Origin: GCA-2709075 sp964492555
Lineage (GTDB): Bacteria; Pseudomonadota; Alphaproteobacteria; MPNO01; UBA2964
NCBI GenBank assembly: GCA_964492555.1
Contig: CAZBKQ010000001.1
Coordinates: 62,001-126,000 of the forward strand
Length of the DNA: 64,000 nucleotides
Direction: 5' to 3'
The translations under genes and the position numbers were made by a program. The notes under the pieces are model-generated. The model did no database searches, had not been told where the DNA came from, and saw only the letters and a list, made by a program, of their open reading frames with translations. Position 1 is the first letter of the stretch; every line of letters starts with the position of its first letter. Below, piece by piece: positions 50,891 to 59,316 of this stretch.

Positions 50891-51640
50891 ATGGCAGGCC
50901 ATTCCAAATTCAAGAATATTATGCACCGCAAGGGCGCGCAGGATGCGAAGCGCGCCAAGGTTTTCACCCGTTTGATCCGCGAAATTCAGGTCGCCGCCCG
51001 AATGGGGCTGCCCGATCCGGAAATGAACCCGCGGCTGAAAAGCGCGGTCGCGGCGGCAAAGGCCGCCAATATGCCCAACGACAATATCGATCGGGCGATC
51101 AAACGCGCGACCGGCGATGGCGAGGGCGATAATTACGAGGAAATCCGCTACGAGGGCTACGGGCCCGGCGGGGTCGCGGTCATTGTCGAGGCGCTGACCG
51201 ATAACCGGAACCGGACGGCCAGCGAGGTCCGCGCCGCCTTTACGAAACATGGGGGGTCGCTGGGCGAGACCAACAGCGTTTCTTTCCAGTTCGACCGGGT
51301 CGGCGCGATCACGCTGAAAGGCGATGTCGCCGATGCCGACGACGTTTTCGAAGCCGCGCTGGAGGCCGGCGCTGCGGATGTCGATTCCGGCGAGGAAAGT
51401 CACGAGATTATTTGCGCGCCGGAGGATCTTCACAGTGTCCGCGACGTGCTGGAGGAAAAATTCGGCACGCCGGAAGAAGCCGCTCTGACCTGGAAGCCGC
51501 AATCCACCGTCCCCGTCGAAGAGGACAAGGTGGAGCAGCTGTTCAAGCTGTTCGAGGCGCTGGATGAAAGCGACGATGTGCAGAACGTCTCGGCCAATTA
51601 CGAAGTCGATGACGCCATTCTCGCGCGTCTCACGGCCTGA
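50891..51640 (+). CDS. YebC/PmpR family DNA-binding/translation factor
   Basis: A 249-residue protein beginning MAGHSKFKNIMHRKGAQDAKR, the universal YebC start, with EGYGPGGVAVIVEALTDNRNRT in the middle. The family was described as transcriptional regulators, and more recently as helping ribosomes at proline stretches. It precedes ruvC by 20 bases, a very common arrangement. Confidence 0.95.
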   Translation: MAGHSKFKNIMHRKGAQDAKRAKVFTRLIREIQVAARMGLPDPEMNPRLKSAVAAAKAANMPNDNIDRAIKRATGDGEGDNYEEIRYEGYGPGGVAVIVEALTDNRNRTASEVRAAFTKHGGSLGETNSVSFQFDRVGAITLKGDVADADDVFEAALEAGAADVDSGEESHEIICAPEDLHSVRDVLEEKFGTPEEAALTWKPQSTVPVEEDKVEQLFKLFEALDESDDVQNVSANYEVDDAILARLTA

Positions 51641-51660
51641 CGCGGCAAGGGGAAACGCCA

Positions 51661-52164
51661 TTGATCTTTATAGGACTCGATCCCGGACTGCGCATCACCG
51701 GATGGGGAGTTATCCGGGTCGAGGGTAATCGCCTCAGCCATATCGCGGACGGGGCGGTTTCCGTGCCCGCCTCGCTCGATCTGGCGGAGCGTCTGGCGAC
51801 CCTGCACCGGGCGTTGGCGGAGTTGTTGAGAGAGTTTGGTCCCGATGAGGCGGCGGTCGAGGAAACCTTCGTCAATCGCAATCCCGCCTCGACGCTGAAG
51901 CTGGGGCAGGCGCGCGGCGTGGTCATGTCGGTTCCGGCGCTCGCCGGGGTACCGGTTTTCGAATATGCCGCCAACCGTATCAAGCAATCTCTGGTCGGGT
52001 CCGGCCATGCCGGCAAAAATCAGGTCGAGGTTATGGTGAAGACGCTGCTGCCCGGCGCGGTCGTTGAAAAGGCCGACGCGGCCGATGCGCTGGCGGTCGC
52101 GATCTGTCACGCTCATCACCGGCAAAGCGCGCGCCGTATCGCGGCGGCGGGAGGGGCGCGATGA
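51661..52164 (+). CDS. ruvC: Holliday junction resolvase RuvC
   Basis: A 167-residue endonuclease. The first catalytic Asp lies in FIGLDPGLRITGWGVI, the Glu in AVEETFVNRNP and the last two acids in EKADAADALAVAICHAHH. It starts at a TTG (51661). It cuts four-way junctions moved by RuvAB. The stop overlaps the ruvA ATG by four bases. Confidence 0.96.
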   Translation: MIFIGLDPGLRITGWGVIRVEGNRLSHIADGAVSVPASLDLAERLATLHRALAELLREFGPDEAAVEETFVNRNPASTLKLGQARGVVMSVPALAGVPVFEYAANRIKQSLVGSGHAGKNQVEVMVKTLLPGAVVEKADAADALAVAICHAHHRQSARRIAAAGGAR

Positions 52165-52766
52165 TCGCCAAGCTGCGCGGCGTCGTGGATGAGGTTGGCG
52201 ACGATTGGGCAGTGATTGATGTCGGCGGTGTTGGTTATCTGGTGTTTTGTTCTTCCCGCACGCTGGCCGCGCTCGATACGGCCGGCGGTACGATTTCCCT
52301 GTCGATCGAAACCCATGTGCGCGAAGACCATATTCATCTCTACGGTTTCGCGGAGCCTTCCGAAAAAGAATGGTTCAACCTGCTCACCACGGTGCAGGGT
52401 GTCGGCGCCAAGGTCGGACTCGCGATTTTAAGCGCGCTGCAGCCCGCCGATCTCGCCAATGCGCTGATGGCGCAGGACAAGGCGTCGCTGACCCAGGCGC
52501 AGGGGGTCGGTCCCCGGTTGGCCGCGCGCATCCTGACGGAGCTCAAGGACAAGGCCGGTGATCTGGCGGTTGTCCGTCATGTCGATTTCGGAGGCGGCGC
52601 GGCGGCGGAAAACGCAGCCCTCCCCGATGCGGTTTCAGCCCTGGTCAATCTCGGCTATCGCCGCAACGACGCGTTCGGCGCGGTCACCCAGGCGGCGCAG
52701 CAGCTGGGCGAGGACGCTACCGTCGAGGCGCTGGTGAAGGCCGGGCTGCAGGAGCTTAGCGCATGA
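52161..52766 (+). CDS. ruvA: Holliday junction helicase subunit RuvA
   Basis: A 201-residue junction-binding protein with an OB-fold N-terminus (MIAKLRGVVDEVGDDWAVIDVGGVGYLV), helix-hairpin-helix repeats (LLTTVQGVGAKVGLAIL; AQGVGPRLAARILTELKDK) and a C-terminal RuvB-binding three-helix domain. It overlaps ruvC and ruvB by four bases each (ATGA), so all three are translationally coupled. Confidence 0.96.
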   Translation: MIAKLRGVVDEVGDDWAVIDVGGVGYLVFCSSRTLAALDTAGGTISLSIETHVREDHIHLYGFAEPSEKEWFNLLTTVQGVGAKVGLAILSALQPADLANALMAQDKASLTQAQGVGPRLAARILTELKDKAGDLAVVRHVDFGGGAAAENAALPDAVSALVNLGYRRNDAFGAVTQAAQQLGEDATVEALVKAGLQELSA

Positions 52767-53809
52767 GCGAAGAGCGGCTGGTCGCGGCGGAAGTGGCGGA
52801 TGGCGACGGCGTCGATATCGCGCTGCGTCCGCAAACACTGGATGATTTCATCGGTCAGGAACAGCTGCGTCAGAATCTTCGCGTCTTCGTCGAGGCCGCG
52901 CGCGGCCGGGACGAGGCCATGGATCATGTGTTGTTTCACGGCCCGCCGGGGCTCGGCAAAACGACACTGGCGCAGATCGTCGCGCGTGAGCTCGGGGTAG
53001 GGTTTCGCGCGACCTCCGGTCCCGTCATCGCAAAGGCGGGCGACCTTGCCGCGATCCTCACCAATCTGGAGCCGCGTGATGTTTTGTTCATTGATGAAAT
53101 TCATCGGCTGTCGCCCGCGGTGGAGGAAGTGCTCTATCCGGCGATTGAGGATTTTCAGCTCGACCTGATTATCGGCGAGGGCCCGGCGGCCCGTTCCGTC
53201 CGGATCGACCTCGCGCCCTTTACTCTTGTTGGCGCGACCACGCGGTCGGGTCTGCTGACCACGCCGTTGCGCGAACGGTTCGGTATCCCGCTGCGGCTCG
53301 ATTTTTATCTGCCGAAAGAGCTGGAAATCATCGTCCGCCGCGCCGCCGGTCTGATGGATATGGCGCTGACCGATGACGGCGCCGCCGAAGTGGCGCGCCG
53401 CGCTCGTGGCACGCCGCGCGTGGCGGGAAGACTTTTGCGCCGGGTCCGCGATTTCGCCTCCGTGGAAAAGGCGGGAGAGATCGACGCGGCGGCGGCGGAT
53501 GCGGCGCTCAACCGACTGGAGGTCGATCAGCTCGGGCTGGACGCCATGGACCGGCGCTATCTGCGCTGCATCGCGGAAAATTACGGCGGCGGGCCGGTCG
53601 GGGTGGAGACCCTGGCGGCGGCGCTCTCTGAACAGCGCGACGCGATAGAGGAAGTGATCGAGCCGTTTCTGATCCAGCAGGGTCTGTTGCAGCGCACACC
53701 GCGTGGACGGGTGCTGACGCGGAACGGCTATGGTCATGTCGGGATCGCCGCGCCGGCGGATCGCGGGCAGTTCGATCTGCTGCAACAGGGCGGGGATGAC
53801 GATGGCTGA
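52763..53809 (+). CDS. ruvB: Holliday junction helicase motor RuvB
   Basis: A 348-residue AAA+ ATPase. RPQTLDDFIGQEQL at the N-terminus, Walker A GPPGLGKTTL, Walker B LFIDEIHRL, sensor 1 VGATTRSGLLTTPLRERFG and a C-terminal winged helix (IEPFLIQQGLLQRTPRGR) are present. It drives branch migration with RuvA. The stop overlaps the ybgC start by eight bases. Confidence 0.97.
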   Translation: MSEERLVAAEVADGDGVDIALRPQTLDDFIGQEQLRQNLRVFVEAARGRDEAMDHVLFHGPPGLGKTTLAQIVARELGVGFRATSGPVIAKAGDLAAILTNLEPRDVLFIDEIHRLSPAVEEVLYPAIEDFQLDLIIGEGPAARSVRIDLAPFTLVGATTRSGLLTTPLRERFGIPLRLDFYLPKELEIIVRRAAGLMDMALTDDGAAEVARRARGTPRVAGRLLRRVRDFASVEKAGEIDAAAADAALNRLEVDQLGLDAMDRRYLRCIAENYGGGPVGVETLAAALSEQRDAIEEVIEPFLIQQGLLQRTPRGRVLTRNGYGHVGIAAPADRGQFDLLQQGGDDDG

Positions 53810-54239
53810 GCCGATGCCCGCCGAAAGCGTGGTCCATACCCATCCCGTCCGCGTCTATTACGAGGATACCGACACGGGCGGGGTGGTCTATTACGCGAAT
53901 TATCTGCGTTTCGCCGAGCGGGCGCGGACGGAGATGCTGCGCGCGGCGGGCGTTTCGCATTCCAGTATGGCGGAACGGGAAGGGCTCGCCTTCGCGGTCC
54001 GGCGCTGCGATGCGGAATATCTGAAACCGGCGCGGCTCGACGACGCGCTCAACGTCGACACGGGAAATATCGACCTTCAGGCGGCCAGCCTGTGGCTGGA
54101 TCAGTTTGTCCGCCGGGGCGCCGACGTTCTGGTAACGATGCGGGTCAGGCTCGCCTGCATTGATCGTGACGGGCGTCCGGCGCGTCTGCCGCAAAGGTTG
54201 CGCGGCGCGTTACAGGAATTTCAAAAACCAACGTCATAA
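53802..54239 (+). CDS. ybgC: Tol-Pal-associated acyl-CoA thioesterase YbgC
   Basis: A 145-residue hot-dog thioesterase: HTHPVRVYYEDTDTGGVVYYANYLRFAERARTEML contains the catalytic Asp of the 4-hydroxybenzoyl-CoA thioesterase group. It begins within the last codons of ruvB and comes 21 bases before tolQ, its usual place at the head of the tol-pal operon. It hydrolyses acyl-CoAs at the inner membrane. Confidence 0.93.
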   Translation: MAEPMPAESVVHTHPVRVYYEDTDTGGVVYYANYLRFAERARTEMLRAAGVSHSSMAEREGLAFAVRRCDAEYLKPARLDDALNVDTGNIDLQAASLWLDQFVRRGADVLVTMRVRLACIDRDGRPARLPQRLRGALQEFQKPTS

Positions 54240-54260
54240 CAAAAGGGACAGGTCGGAAGC

Positions 54261-54977
54261 ATGGAACAGGCAGCAGTATCTTCGGCGGCGCTCGCGGGAT
54301 CGGTGGCACACGACATGTCGGTCTGGGGATTGTTCCTTCAGGCCGATCTGGTGGTGAAGGCGGTGATGATCATGCTGCTCCTTGCCTCGTTCTGGAGCTG
54401 GGCGATCATCTTCGAAAAATGGATTCGCATTCGCAAGATGTGGTCGCGGGCCGATGCGTTCGAGGAAGCCTTCTGGTCGGGAGGTTCCCTCGAAGATCTT
54501 TTCGATCGCACCGAAAAAGGCCAGCCGGATCCCATGTCGTCGGTCTTTACGGCGGCGATGCGGGAATGGCGGCGTTCGGCGTCGCGCTCGGGCGGTGACA
54601 CCGCCGGTCTGTCGCAGCGCATCGAGCGGGTGATGTATGTCACGCTGGGCCGCGAAATGGACAAGGCGGAACGGCATATGACGTTTCTGGCCTCTGTTGG
54701 GTCCACCGCGCCCTTTGTCGGGCTGTTTGGCACCGTCTGGGGCATCATGAACAGTTTCCAGGCCATTGCGATGTCCAAGGATACGTCGCTGGCGGTGGTC
54801 GCGCCCGGCATTGCCGAGGCATTGTTCGCCACCGCGCTGGGGCTGGTTGCCGCTATCCCGGCGGTGCTGGCCTATAACAAGCTTTCCAACGAATTCGGCC
54901 GTTATGCAGCCCGGCTGGAGGCATTTTCCAGTGAATTCGGCGCCATCATCTCCCGTCAGCTTGAGGAGGGCAGCTGA
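54261..54977 (+). CDS. tolQ: Tol-Pal proton channel subunit TolQ
   Basis: A 238-residue inner-membrane protein. A first helix (LVVKAVMIMLLLASFWSWAIIF) and two later helices (LASVGSTAPFVGLFGTVWGIMNSF; ALFATALGLVAAIPAVLAYN) match TolQ; ERHMTFLASVGSTAPFVG is diagnostic. With TolR it uses the proton gradient to drive TolA for outer-membrane constriction during division. It is followed by tolR after two bases. Confidence 0.96.
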   Translation: MEQAAVSSAALAGSVAHDMSVWGLFLQADLVVKAVMIMLLLASFWSWAIIFEKWIRIRKMWSRADAFEEAFWSGGSLEDLFDRTEKGQPDPMSSVFTAAMREWRRSASRSGGDTAGLSQRIERVMYVTLGREMDKAERHMTFLASVGSTAPFVGLFGTVWGIMNSFQAIAMSKDTSLAVVAPGIAEALFATALGLVAAIPAVLAYNKLSNEFGRYAARLEAFSSEFGAIISRQLEEGS

Positions 54978-54979
54978 TC

Positions 54980-55447
54980 ATGGCCATGGCGATGCCGCCG
55001 ACCGGCGGCGGTTCGGGGGGGCGACGCAACCGGCGTCCGCCGATGAGCGACATCAACGTCACACCCTTTGTTGATGTCATGCTCGTCCTGCTGATCGTCT
55101 TTATGGTGACCGCACCGCTGCTGACCGTCGGCGTGCCGGTTGATCTGCCTGACAGCGCCGCAAAACAGATTGTCGGACAGGATGAGCCGCTGGTCGTCAC
55201 CGTGACCCGCGACGGCGAGATTTTCCTGCAGGATTCGCAGCTCGCGCTGGATGAGCTGGTGCCCCGGCTTTCGGCGATCACGGAGAACAAAAAGGACGCC
55301 CGTATCTTTCTGCGGGGCGATAAGACGATCGCCTATGGAGACGTCATGTCGGTGATGGGCGCGCTTAACCGGGCGGGGTTTAACCGGGTCGCGCTGATCA
55401 CCGAAACTGCGGCTTCCGTTCCCGCGACCGGCGGGGGGGCGCGGTGA
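54980..55447 (+). CDS. tolR: Tol-Pal proton channel subunit TolR
   Basis: A 155-residue protein with one helix (INVTPFVDVMLVLLIVFMVTAPLL) containing the proton-carrying Asp, and a periplasmic ExbD/TolR domain. It has a Gly/Arg-rich cytoplasmic N-terminus. It lies between tolQ and tolA, with three bases to the tolA start. Confidence 0.95.
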   Translation: MAMAMPPTGGGSGGRRNRRPPMSDINVTPFVDVMLVLLIVFMVTAPLLTVGVPVDLPDSAAKQIVGQDEPLVVTVTRDGEIFLQDSQLALDELVPRLSAITENKKDARIFLRGDKTIAYGDVMSVMGALNRAGFNRVALITETAASVPATGGGAR

Positions 55448-55450
55448 TTT

Positions 55451-56338
55451 ATGCGGCGGGCGCTGTTTTTTTCGATGACCCTGCATGTGGCGGTGTTTTA
55501 CGCCGCCTGGGTCGGTGTGCCCGCCCTGTTTACGCCGCCACCGCTCGATCCGGCAAATATCCCGGTCGAACTGGTCTCGCTGGAGGACCTGAAAAAGCCC
55601 GAACCACCGCCCAAGCCGGAACCCGTCAAGGAAGTAAAACAATATACCCCGCCGCCGGAGCCCCCGCCCGCGCCATCGGCGCCCTTACCGCCGCCGGCTC
55701 CGGAACCACCCGTGGCGGCACCCGAACCACCGCCGGAACCGGTCCCGCCGCCCGCGCCGAAACCCAAACCCAAGCCGAAGGCGAAGCCCGAACCGAAGAA
55801 AATCGTCAAGGCGCCGCCCGCGCCAAAGCGCAAGCCGAAACCCAAACGCCGTCCGAAACCCAAGCAGAAAAAGACCGCGGAAAATCAGCTTGCCTCGATT
55901 TTGAAAAACCTCGCGGTGGAAAAGGAACAGGCGCGGCGCACCGAAAAGCCGAAGAAGGTTGCAAAGGCGGCGCCGGAGCCGGCAAGGCAGCAGGCGGTTT
56001 CCTCCATCGACCGCAAGCGCCAGGCGCAAGAACTGGCGGCTGCGGTGAAAAACCAGCTTACGCCATGCTGGAACATTCCGGCGGGCGCGAAGGACGCGCA
56101 CCGTATGAAGGTCGGGGTGCGAATCCAGTTGAATCCCAACGGGTCGTTGCGTGTGCAGCCGCATGTACTCGACCGGTCACGGATGCAAAGCGACCCGTTC
56201 TATCGCGCCGTGGCGGAGAGCGCCGTCCGCACCTTGCTTCATCCGCGCTGCATGCCCTTGAAACTGCCGCAGGCGCAATACGATCTGTGGAAAGACATCA
56301 CCTTTAATTTCGATCCAAGCGAAGCCCTGGGACAATAG
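55451..56338 (+). CDS. tolA: Cell envelope protein TolA (TonB-C type)
   Basis: A 295-residue protein: one N-terminal helix (FFSMTLHVAVFYAAWVGVPALF), a rigid Pro/Lys/Ala-rich stretch (about residues 45-150) in place of the long helix of E. coli TolA, and a C-terminal domain with CWNIPAGAKDAHRMKVGVRIQL that fits the TolA/TonB-C fold. It spans the periplasm to reach Pal/TolB. Another long frame over the same bases is a composition artefact. The polyproline runs make it a likely EF-P client. Confidence 0.92.
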   Translation: MRRALFFSMTLHVAVFYAAWVGVPALFTPPPLDPANIPVELVSLEDLKKPEPPPKPEPVKEVKQYTPPPEPPPAPSAPLPPPAPEPPVAAPEPPPEPVPPPAPKPKPKPKAKPEPKKIVKAPPAPKRKPKPKRRPKPKQKKTAENQLASILKNLAVEKEQARRTEKPKKVAKAAPEPARQQAVSSIDRKRQAQELAAAVKNQLTPCWNIPAGAKDAHRMKVGVRIQLNPNGSLRVQPHVLDRSRMQSDPFYRAVAESAVRTLLHPRCMPLKLPQAQYDLWKDITFNFDPSEALGQ

Positions 56339-56348
56339 GAACCGTCAG

Positions 56349-57686
56349 ATGACCGCTCTTGAAAGACTGTACCGAATTTTCCGCCTGCCGCTTTTGGCGC
56401 TGGCCGCACTCGCGATGTCCCAAACGGCATCGGCCCAGCTGCGTGTCGATATCACCAGCGGCAATCCGGAACCTTTGCCCATCGCGGTGACCGAGTTTTT
56501 CGGCGGTGATTCCGGGGCGGCTGATTTCGCGGCGCGTATTTCCGGGGTCATTGCCAGCGATCTGGAACGGTCCGGCCTGTTCCGGCTGATCGACCGAAAG
56601 GCGTTTATCCAGGACCGCGCTTCGTTGCGGACGCAGCCGCAATTTCCCGCCTGGCGCCAGATCAACGCCCAGGCGCTGGTGGTGGGGACCGCAGAATCCC
56701 GGCCCAACGGTCAGTTGCGGGTGGATTTTCGCCTGTGGGATGTTTTTTCCGCGCAACAGCTGATCGGGCGCCGGCTGGAAACCGAGCCCGCGAACTGGCG
56801 CCGCATCGCCCATATCATTGCCGATGCGATCTATAAGCGGATCACCGGCGAAGACGGATATTTCGATACCCGTGTGGTTTATATTTCCGAAACCGGCCCG
56901 GCCCGGAAACGGATCAAGCGGCTGGCGATCATGGACCAGGACGGCGCCAATCTGCGCTATCTCACCGATGGCCGGGATCTGGTGCTGACGCCACGCTTTT
57001 CACCCACCGCGCAGGAAATAACCTATCTGGCCTACGAAAACGACCGGGCGCGGGTCTATATCTACAATATCGATACCGGGCAGCGCGAAGTGCTGGGCGA
57101 TTTCCCGGGGATGAGCTTCGCGCCGCGTTTCTCTCCCGACGGCAACCAGGTCATCATGTCGGTCGCCCGCAATGGCAATTCCGATATTTTCACCATGGAT
57201 TTGCGGACGCGCCGGACCCGGCGGCTTACCAACCATCCGGCGATCGACACGTCGCCGTCCTTTTCACCCGACGGAACCCGCATCGTCTTCAATTCCGACC
57301 GGGGCGGAGAACAGCAGCTTTATGTCATGAATGCCTCGAACGGGCGGGCGCGCCGGATCAGTTTCGGCAAAGGGCGCTATGCGACCCCGGTCTGGTCGCC
57401 GCGCGGCGACCTGATTGCCTTTACGAAAATCAGCGGCGGATCCTTCGCCATCGGGGTGATGCGTCCCGACGGGTCGGGCGAACGGCTTCTGGCGCGCGGG
57501 TTTCTGGTCGAAAGTCCGACCTGGTCGCCCAATGGCCGGGTCCTGATGTTTTTCCGGAAAGACCGCGGCGGATCGGCGGGCAGCCAGCCGCGCCTCTTTT
57601 CCATCGATCTGACCGGCTATAACGAACGGGAAATCCGCACGCCCACATCGGCGTCGGATCCCGCCTGGTCGCCGCCGAAACCCTGA
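56349..57686 (+). CDS. tolB: Tol-Pal translocation protein TolB
   Basis: A 445-residue periplasmic protein with signal peptide (LAALAMSQTASA), an N-terminal alpha/beta domain (about 25-160) and a six-bladed beta-propeller made of WD40-like repeats such as LTPRFSPTAQEITYLAYEND and FAPRFSPDGNQVIMSVARNGNSDIF. It binds Pal and is released by TolA. It starts ten bases after tolA. Confidence 0.96.
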   Translation: MTALERLYRIFRLPLLALAALAMSQTASAQLRVDITSGNPEPLPIAVTEFFGGDSGAADFAARISGVIASDLERSGLFRLIDRKAFIQDRASLRTQPQFPAWRQINAQALVVGTAESRPNGQLRVDFRLWDVFSAQQLIGRRLETEPANWRRIAHIIADAIYKRITGEDGYFDTRVVYISETGPARKRIKRLAIMDQDGANLRYLTDGRDLVLTPRFSPTAQEITYLAYENDRARVYIYNIDTGQREVLGDFPGMSFAPRFSPDGNQVIMSVARNGNSDIFTMDLRTRRTRRLTNHPAIDTSPSFSPDGTRIVFNSDRGGEQQLYVMNASNGRARRISFGKGRYATPVWSPRGDLIAFTKISGGSFAIGVMRPDGSGERLLARGFLVESPTWSPNGRVLMFFRKDRGGSAGSQPRLFSIDLTGYNEREIRTPTSASDPAWSPPKP

Positions 57687-57711
57687 AGAAACATTGAATT
57701 TAACCGGCAGA

Positions 57712-57723
57712 ACAACATGTTGT
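57712..57723. promoter_or_regulatory. Perfect 12-bp palindrome between tolB and pal
   Basis: ACAACATGTTGT lies about 26 bases after the tolB stop and 97 bases before pal. It may be a regulator site for an internal pal promoter (a weak TTGATG / TAGGGT pair with 16-base spacing follows at 57738-57765). Confidence 0.35.
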
Positions 57724-57819
57724 GATTAAAATCCCGCTTGATGTCGGGCGTGCGCGCGCTAGGGTAGGCGCGATTGCACGAAAAGCGGGTTCAACCAGAA
57801 GTGCGAAAGGATACTTCTC

Positions 57820-58359
57820 ATGCGCTTTAAGTTTGTTTTGATGATGATTGCCGGCCTCGCCTTGGCGGGCTGTGAATCCACTTCCGACGGTAGCGGCGGG
57901 GCGGATGGCAGCGGCGGCGCTTCCGGTTCGGGGGCCAGCGGCGGGTCTTCTTCCGTGAATTCTTCCGACCTTGCTTCCCGGACGCCGTCGGGCGGTGTTC
58001 CCGCTGGCACGCAGGAAGATCTCGTGGTCAATGTCGGCGATCGCGTCTTTTTCGAGACCGACAGCTTTCAGCTTTCGGCCGACGCGCGCGGCGTTCTGGA
58101 AAAGCAGGCCCGCTGGCTTCAGCAAAATCCTGCGGTGACGCTGAGCGTCGAAGGGCACGCGGATGAACGTGGCACGCGGGAATACAACCTCGCGCTCGGG
58201 GAACGCCGGGCAACGGCGGTCCGTGATTATCTGGTTGCGCTGGGGATCAATCCCGACCGTGTGCGCACCATCAGCTTCGGCAAGGAACGGCCGGTTGATC
58301 CGCGTTCCGTGCCACAAGCCTGGTCCAAGAACCGCCGCGGCGTGTCGGTCGTCAAATAA
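57820..58359 (+). CDS. pal: Peptidoglycan-associated lipoprotein Pal
   Basis: A 179-residue outer-membrane lipoprotein. The lipobox LALAGC gives lipidated Cys18, a Gly/Ser-rich linker follows (about 20-60), and the OmpA-type domain has VFFETDSFQLSADARGVL, VEGHADERGTREYNLALGERRA and FGKERPVD. It ties the outer membrane to peptidoglycan and is cleared by TolB. The 133-base gap to tolB suggests its own promoter. Confidence 0.97.
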   Translation: MRFKFVLMMIAGLALAGCESTSDGSGGADGSGGASGSGASGGSSSVNSSDLASRTPSGGVPAGTQEDLVVNVGDRVFFETDSFQLSADARGVLEKQARWLQQNPAVTLSVEGHADERGTREYNLALGERRATAVRDYLVALGINPDRVRTISFGKERPVDPRSVPQAWSKNRRGVSVVK

Positions 58360-58367
58360 ATAACCGG

Positions 58368-58399
58368 CGGCGGCAACGCTGCCGCCGGACCTATTTTTT
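58368..58399 (+). terminator. Hairpin with T-run after pal
   Basis: CGGCGGCA-ACGC-TGCCGCCG followed by six T after a short spacer lies just past the pal stop and just before cpoB. It may be an attenuating terminator that lowers cpoB expression, as the cpoB ribosome site is a few bases further on. Confidence 0.7.
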
Positions 58400-58413
58400 G
58401 CAGGAGAATGCGA

Positions 58414-59253
58414 ATGCGTTTTTCAGGACGTATTGCCTCCGCGTTGGCGTTGTTCCTTGTTATCGCCGCCGTCGATGGCGCCGCGCTGGCGCAATCCGGG
58501 CAGGCGATGCAGACCACGCTGGCGCGCCAGGCATTGCGCATCGATCAGCTTGAGACCGAAATCCGGCGGCTGACCGGCCATAACGAAGGTCTTGCCCACC
58601 GGATCGACCAGCTGGAACGCCGGCTGAAATCATTACAGGGACGGTTGAGCGAGATGGAAAAGCGGCCCGCGGCCACGACGCCCGAAGCGCCGGTTGCCGA
58701 GGCGCCGCCCGCAACCGCCCCGGCGGGAAATTCCTCCGTTCCGGAACCGGCGAAGAGCGCGGCGGCGGACGCCATCCCCGGTGCGGAAAAGGGTGCGAAG
58801 CCCCTCGGTATGCTGAAATCGGGCGAGGATACGAAGACTGCGGCGGTTTCCCCGAAGACCGAACTTTCCCCCGAGCAACTTTATGAAAAGGCGCAAAACC
58901 TGATCGTGAAAGACCAGAACTTCGCCGAAGCGCAGACGCTGCTGACGCAATTTATCGACAAGAACCCGAAACACGATCTGACGCCCAATGCGTATTACTG
59001 GCTGGGCCGGACTCATTTTGTCCGCAGCGATTTCAAGAACGCCGCCTATGCCTTTGCCGAAGGGTTCCAGAAATTTCCCAAATCGGACAAGGCGCCGGCG
59101 AACCTTCTGAATCTCGGTATGGCGCTCGCCGGTCTCGGCAAGAAAAAGGAGGCCTGCACCACCTGGGCGCAGCTTTCAAAATCCTATCCCAAGGCGCCCG
59201 CTTCGGTGAAACGCCGGGTCAGCCGTGAACAGCGCCGGTCGAAATGCCGTTAG
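58414..59253 (+). CDS. cpoB: Cell division coordinator CpoB (YbgF)
   Basis: A 279-residue periplasmic protein: signal peptide (ALALFLVIAAVDGAALAQ), an N-terminal trimerising coiled coil (LRIDQLETEIRRLTGHNEGLAHRIDQLERRLKSL), an Ala/Pro-rich linker and C-terminal TPR repeats (LYEKAQNLIVKDQNFAEAQTLLTQFI; YYWLGRTHFVRSDFKNAAYAF). It links Tol-Pal to peptidoglycan synthesis. The second of two close ATGs (58414) has the better distance to AGGAG. Confidence 0.92.
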   Translation: MRFSGRIASALALFLVIAAVDGAALAQSGQAMQTTLARQALRIDQLETEIRRLTGHNEGLAHRIDQLERRLKSLQGRLSEMEKRPAATTPEAPVAEAPPATAPAGNSSVPEPAKSAAADAIPGAEKGAKPLGMLKSGEDTKTAAVSPKTELSPEQLYEKAQNLIVKDQNFAEAQTLLTQFIDKNPKHDLTPNAYYWLGRTHFVRSDFKNAAYAFAEGFQKFPKSDKAPANLLNLGMALAGLGKKKEACTTWAQLSKSYPKAPASVKRRVSREQRRSKCR

Positions 59254-59316
59254 GCGCACAGCGCTGAGGCCGCCGTCATTTCCACCGCTCTGACCAGGAA
59301 AAACTTTGACCGCGCG

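Noticed and set aside
55444..56307. A 287-codon frame overlapping tolA in another frame
   Set aside because: Its Ala/Gly/Thr-rich repeats are a frame-shifted reading of the Pro/Lys repeats in tolA; the 55451 frame has the membrane helix and TonB-C-like domain.
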